Assembly (NCBI GenBank): GCA_052035235.1
Contig: JBPOHT010000014.1
Location: 76,350 to 140,349, forward strand
Source: Solimonas_A sp052035235
Lineage (GTDB): Bacteria > Pseudomonadota > Gammaproteobacteria > Nevskiales > Nevskiaceae
Direction of reading: 5' to 3'
DNA length: 64,000 nucleotides
A program made the translations under genes and the position numbers. Shown here piece by piece: positions 60,471 to 64,000 of this stretch. The notes under the pieces were generated by a model. It was given only the letters and a program-made list of their open reading frames with translations. It had not been told where the DNA came from and did no database searches. Position 1 is the first letter of the stretch, and the number at the start of each line of letters is the position of its first letter.

Positions 60471-62334
60471 GATTTTCCTCCGAAAGCGGAGACTCGTCTG
60501 CAATGAGTGATCGCGTGATTTTCACATCCTGACTCACTGCTGTTGTTCTCTGCGCGCGCCACGACGCCGCAACGCGATCATATCCTTCAGCTTTTCGTTT
60601 GAGTGACCAGGCCTCAGTTACCTTTGGATCGGAGCTTTTCGGAAGGTGTTCGTCTGCAGGAAGAGTTACGCGACAACGGATAGGTAATCGCGCAGCTTCT
60701 CCTGTAATTATGGCCTCGCCTGTGCGAAGAACCGGCAACAAATCTGTTAGGCCTGCGAGGTTGTCTGGTAGCGTTCCGCGAACTTGTGCTCTATCAGACG
60801 GGTTAGAAAGTCTTAGCGCCACTATGGTGCCGCATTGGGAAAGGATGGTTTCATCGACCTCCGCGGGGCGCTGCGATACCAGCATTGATCCGACGCCGTA
60901 TTTTCTACCTTCCTTTGCTATGCGTTTAACAATGTCGGCAGCGACATTACCTTTTCCGGCTGCACCCTTCATGGAATCGGTTCCGACATATCGATGAGCT
61001 TCTTCCATTACTACCAAAAGCGGCCGGAGAACTCCTCCTTCAGACTTCTCTCGGCTCCAGAACAATGCTTCGTAGACGATTCTAAGTATGGTGCCGATTA
61101 GCCGCACAAGTACTGTGCTTGGAACTCCTGATAGATCAAGAATTGTTAATGGCTTCTCATGTCCGAGCCACCCCTCTAGAAGCTTGTCTATATCAACGGA
61201 TGTTATTCCTGCGAGATTCGGTTCCCATGGGCCAGGATGGAGGATAAAGTCATATCGCCTATCAAGCAGGCGTGATCGAAGAAGGTTTAGTTGCCTTCTT
61301 ATCCCCCGTGCTGATTGATTTAGGAAGGGCCCTGCAGTGCCCATCGCATGAATTTTGTACCGAGGCGGGATTAAATTATCAGCGTCGCCGGTAGCCTCTA
61401 GGCAAGGAATATCGCGCTGGGGCCCCGAGAACGTAGTGGTCTCGAAATCGATCAATTCATACCAAAGTCTTTTTAGACTGAATGGAACGGGACTATCTAC
61501 TGTGAGGGAGAGAGGATCGAGTCCGGGTAGCGTGGCTGTTTGCAATCGTTCCGCTTTGAGCTCTTGGATTTTATCTGTGAATGCAATTTCCTGATTGTCA
61601 TTTACGTTGCCGACAATAAGGTCTAAGAGTTCGCCTGCTTCCAAGGCCCAATAGGGGACGAAGAGCGAACTTTCTCCTGGTTGCGGCGTGGCGCTGAATA
61701 CACGCGCTACGTCGGACAGGGCGGCTTTGTACTCTCCGTGTATATCTAATAAGAGGATTCGAGCGGCGGGAGCGCCAGTGGAATCAGCATTTGGCAGGAT
61801 GATTGACCTTAAGAGGCTTGCGACGGTGGTCGATTTTCCGGAGCCGGTAGAGCCAAGAACTGCCGAGTGTCTCGTTACGAGCTGATCTAGAGATATGCGC
61901 ACGACAATGTTGTCAGCACTGGCTAGGGTGCCTATCGGAATTTGATCGTTTCCCCCATGGCCATAGATGCGTTTGAGGTCTTTTTCGACGACCAAATGAA
62001 CATGATCATTTATGTTGGGATGTTGGCTAAGGCCTCGCTCAAATCGGTCTCCTATTGATTCTCCTACAAGTTCAACCCGCATCCAGCGAGACGAGTCGGC
62101 AGTTTCCAAGTCCAAGTGGCGAGGCACCGCAGTTGCTCCCACCTCGGCAACAACACCGTACAAGTCTTGATAGCCTTGTGGGATACGCACGAAACTTCCT
62201 ACTTGACCCACTCGATAGGTGCTTCCCCCAATGATTGCGAGGCCGGACGCCAGAGACTCGGCTAGCTTCACCGTTATCGATGCGCCGGATACCGAACCTA
62301 CGACGCCAAGGTATGTTGGATCGTTGTCAGTCAC
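60460..62334 (-). CDS. herA: HerA-family hexameric helicase/translocase
   Basis: The start is a GTG at 62334 in an overlap (GTGA) with the SIR2 stop. The 624-residue protein has an N-terminal HAS-barrel (VVGSVSGASITVKL), Walker A VLGSTGSGKSTTVASLL near residue 165, LLLDIHGEY, and Walker B LLVVMEEAHRYV. FMEEAH-type sensor and VSQRPAEVDETILSQC also match HerA. HerA forms hexamers that move along DNA and, with SIR2 partners, make antiphage complexes. Downstream KTSC gene overlaps by 11 bases. Confidence 0.93.
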   Translation of the reverse strand: MTDNDPTYLGVVGSVSGASITVKLAESLASGLAIIGGSTYRVGQVGSFVRIPQGYQDLYGVVAEVGATAVPRHLDLETADSSRWMRVELVGESIGDRFERGLSQHPNINDHVHLVVEKDLKRIYGHGGNDQIPIGTLASADNIVVRISLDQLVTRHSAVLGSTGSGKSTTVASLLRSIILPNADSTGAPAARILLLDIHGEYKAALSDVARVFSATPQPGESSLFVPYWALEAGELLDLIVGNVNDNQEIAFTDKIQELKAERLQTATLPGLDPLSLTVDSPVPFSLKRLWYELIDFETTTFSGPQRDIPCLEATGDADNLIPPRYKIHAMGTAGPFLNQSARGIRRQLNLLRSRLLDRRYDFILHPGPWEPNLAGITSVDIDKLLEGWLGHEKPLTILDLSGVPSTVLVRLIGTILRIVYEALFWSREKSEGGVLRPLLVVMEEAHRYVGTDSMKGAAGKGNVAADIVKRIAKEGRKYGVGSMLVSQRPAEVDETILSQCGTIVALRLSNPSDRAQVRGTLPDNLAGLTDLLPVLRTGEAIITGEAARLPIRCRVTLPADEHLPKSSDPKVTEAWSLKRKAEGYDRVAASWRAQRTTAVSQDVKITRSLIADESPLSEENHGP

Positions 62335-63572
62335 TGGGTCGCCTCTGGGACGGGTTCATTGTTGTCCTTGATCGGTGCCGATGTTTTTGGCTCTTGTGTT
62401 TTTGTGTCGCGCACTACATCACTGGCCTGTGCTAGCGCGCAGAATCTAGCAAAGCTCGCGAAATTACCTAGTAGAAACTGATGCGACGTCCCGGCTGTCG
62501 GTATATCCCAGTAACTAGCTCGGATGTCTGCCCAATGCTTGGGAGGGTCGCCGACACGCCATTCCCCCATAACACCGCGAATTACTGCGCCGTTTGGTGC
62601 ATACACGCTGAAGTTGGGATGGTCCTGAGCCAGGACACACGCCGGCGAACTGCCCTCCAGCTTTTCGTACTGAAACGCAAATACTGCCGTGTTTGCGTTC
62701 ATTGCAAGGGTTTCATCGAGCACTGCGCAAACATGTGCGTCACGAAACGAGAAGCCAGTTGCGAGAATTAGAGTATCGGGAGTAAGGAGAAAGTGCTTCA
62801 GCCGCTCAAATAGCGCGGCATAGGGTTGCTTTTGAGTGAGGTCATATTTTAAGTGATCCGGATATACCAGTTGCGTAACGTTCCGTCCTCCGCTACGAAC
62901 CACTGAATTGTTCTCCAGCGCCCATCCAATAGAGCCGTGGAGTTTCCAAAGCCTCGACCATCGAGACGGCAAATCATCTCCGGCTACAGTTACCGGGTCA
63001 AAGAAGGGGCTGTTTCCTCCCGAAAAGCCATCGAAGTAGGGAGCTCGTGCGCGCTCAAAAGCTTCTTCGAAGAGAAGGTCGTAGTTGGTTGTAAATATCT
63101 CTACGGCGTGGCTTCGGGATGTTCCGCTGACCCAAGACACTAACTCGGTATAGGGATTTCGCTCTGCTGGTAAAATTGCGCCGACGACTTTGCCAATGTT
63201 GTCGCATATGGTCGCAGCCAATTCACCATATCCTTTGCCGTCCAGCCCACCAACTGTGGCACTCCCCAAAGCCTGTTCCATCAAACGCACTTGAGAGAGA
63301 ATGCGTTCTATATTTGCGTCTTTACCAAGTTCATCTGTGATTCGCTTAGCGGCATCGCCTTGAGGTTGGTTTAGCCCCTCAAGTGCCTTCTTGGTTAGCT
63401 GATCAACTCCGGGGATTAACGGGGTTCCGTTAGGATCAAGCTTATTCGCACCGTTCACTCGAACGCCAAGTGGGGCCCCGGCCCCGACCAGCAAACCAAT
63501 GCGTTTTCTGCCCTGCGACAAGATCTGACGAAGATCTGCCATATAGCGGTCGGGGTTATGAAACGTTTCCAA
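62331..63572 (-). CDS. SIR2-family NADase-like defence protein
   Basis: TTG at 63572 is the start: it follows TAGGAGG with good spacing. The 413-residue protein has LLVGAGAPLG (NAD-binding GAG), IFTTNYDLLFEEAF with the catalytic Asn, KLHGSIGW with the catalytic His, and LLATGFSFRDAHV. These are the SIR2 core blocks, so NAD-cleaving activity is intact in principle. With HerA directly downstream (GTGA overlap), it matches the HerA-SIR2 (Nezha) antiphage system. NAD depletion after phage sensing is the reported effect of the family. Confidence 0.92.
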   Translation of the reverse strand: METFHNPDRYMADLRQILSQGRKRIGLLVGAGAPLGVRVNGANKLDPNGTPLIPGVDQLTKKALEGLNQPQGDAAKRITDELGKDANIERILSQVRLMEQALGSATVGGLDGKGYGELAATICDNIGKVVGAILPAERNPYTELVSWVSGTSRSHAVEIFTTNYDLLFEEAFERARAPYFDGFSGGNSPFFDPVTVAGDDLPSRWSRLWKLHGSIGWALENNSVVRSGGRNVTQLVYPDHLKYDLTQKQPYAALFERLKHFLLTPDTLILATGFSFRDAHVCAVLDETLAMNANTAVFAFQYEKLEGSSPACVLAQDHPNFSVYAPNGAVIRGVMGEWRVGDPPKHWADIRASYWDIPTAGTSHQFLLGNFASFARFCALAQASDVVRDTKTQEPKTSAPIKDNNEPVPEATQ

Positions 63573-63937
63573 GCGGCTCCTCCTAAGAGTTACAGAGTGG
63601 ATTTCCTGACGATCTTCAATAAGTGATCTTACAATGCAAAAGGGCCGGAGTAAGTTACTCCGGCCCCTCTCTAATCTGCATCTGTTCTCGCGGCGTTGGC
63701 CAGCGAAGGCCTTAACTCTCTCCGAGATGTCGCCAACGGCGGAACAGGCACTTAGAGAGGTCGGGGAGGCTCAGTCCTATATCGGCGTCTACCCAATAGC
63801 TGGATTTGCCAACAGCAACTACCGGTACATCGAGATTTGACGTCTTTCCAGGACTTCACGCGAAATCCCCCTATGGTACGGCCAGCTTTTCGTAGACACC
63901 CGAGTTGCCATAATTGATGGCAAAGACCGAGGTGTTT
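63573..63937. other. Intergenic region between the SIR2 start and the IS3 element
   Basis: This 365-base stretch holds the SIR2 leader, a long palindrome (63641-63668) and the left end of an IS3-family element near 63865-63930. Between about 63670 and 63860 an open frame ending at 63840 encodes a tail such as SPTAEQALREVGEAQSYIGV that I cannot assign; it may be the remnant of a displaced gene. Confidence 0.5.
63641..63668. repeat. Long palindrome with TTACTC-motif repeat 3
   Basis: GGGCCGGAGTAA (63642-63653) and TTACTCCGGCCC (63655-63666) form a 12-bp stem around one base. On the minus strand four T follow, so it may stop transcripts reading into the SIR2 operon. Confidence 0.65.
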
Positions 63938-64000
63938 ATGAGCAGCAATCGGCAGTACACGGATGAGTTCAAGAGCGAAGCGGTAAAGCAGGTGATCGAG
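63938..64000 (+). mobile_element. IS3-family transposase orfA, N-terminus (cut by window edge)
   Basis: An ATG at 63938 opens a frame reading MSSNRQYTDEFKSEAVKQV to the window end. YTDEFKSEAVKQV is the classic start of the HTH_Tnp_1 domain of IS3-family OrfA proteins. The upstream 60-70 bases, including CGTAGACACC near 63891, probably carry the element's left terminal repeat. Only 21 codons are present. Confidence 0.85.

Overview
The window is high-GC proteobacterial DNA with tightly packed genes, short intergenic gaps and many 4-base ATGA overlaps. Gene content (HopJ-family protein, ATC-hydrolase-like protein, TonB receptor, HDOD and GGDEF proteins, Fsr-type exporter) and codon use fit a free-living gammaproteobacterium, perhaps of the Nevskiales/Xanthomonadales side. 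That placement is inference. I see no rRNA, tRNA or CRISPR array.

Layout. 1-7.1 kb: a membrane-anchored AAA+ ATPase operon, a broken phnA, a heme-type membrane protein, a GAF-GGDEF cyclase, a ParA-like ATPase, an HDOD protein, and MOSC and YqaA-like proteins. 7.1-20 kb: small metabolic and regulatory genes, including an AraC/Fsr-exporter pair, an acyl-CoA dehydrogenase, a two-component system, an isomerase/dienelactone-hydrolase cluster with a GlxA-type regulator, and a GNAT protein resembling AAC(2') enzymes. 20-34.6 kb: an ABC-F protein with a structured three-way-junction leader, an amino-acid permease, and several large secreted lipoproteins (an Ig-repeat serine hydrolase, a DUF6351 protein and others). 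34.8-45.7 kb: a 1221-residue CheB-CheR-PAS-kinase-receiver protein, an AraC/SDR pair, a 0.9 kb gene-free stretch with nested inverted repeats, a DHA2 exporter behind a SoxR-type operator, and a DapA-like protein lacking the Schiff-base lysine.

45.9-57.8 kb: a nitroreductase is followed by a compact catabolic operon. Its order is DgcN-like D-glutamate N-acetyltransferase, DgcA-like racemase/epimerase, TonB receptor, alpha/beta hydrolase, D-aminopeptidase-like serine hydrolase, and M81 (MlrC-like) metallopeptidase. A convergent LuxR-type regulator follows. I read the set as uptake and breakdown of peptides containing D-amino acids, with D-Glu passed to L-Glu. The block is bracketed by the intact nitroreductase and a frameshifted direct copy of that gene's 3' half.

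58.4-64 kb: base composition drops visibly and the content becomes a defence island. It holds a small P-loop protein, a PD-(D/E)XK nuclease interrupted by one in-frame stop, and on the opposite strand an overlapping SIR2-HerA-KTSC operon (HerA-SIR2 / Nezha type). The window ends inside an IS3-family transposase. A short TTACTC-core repeat is scattered around this island.
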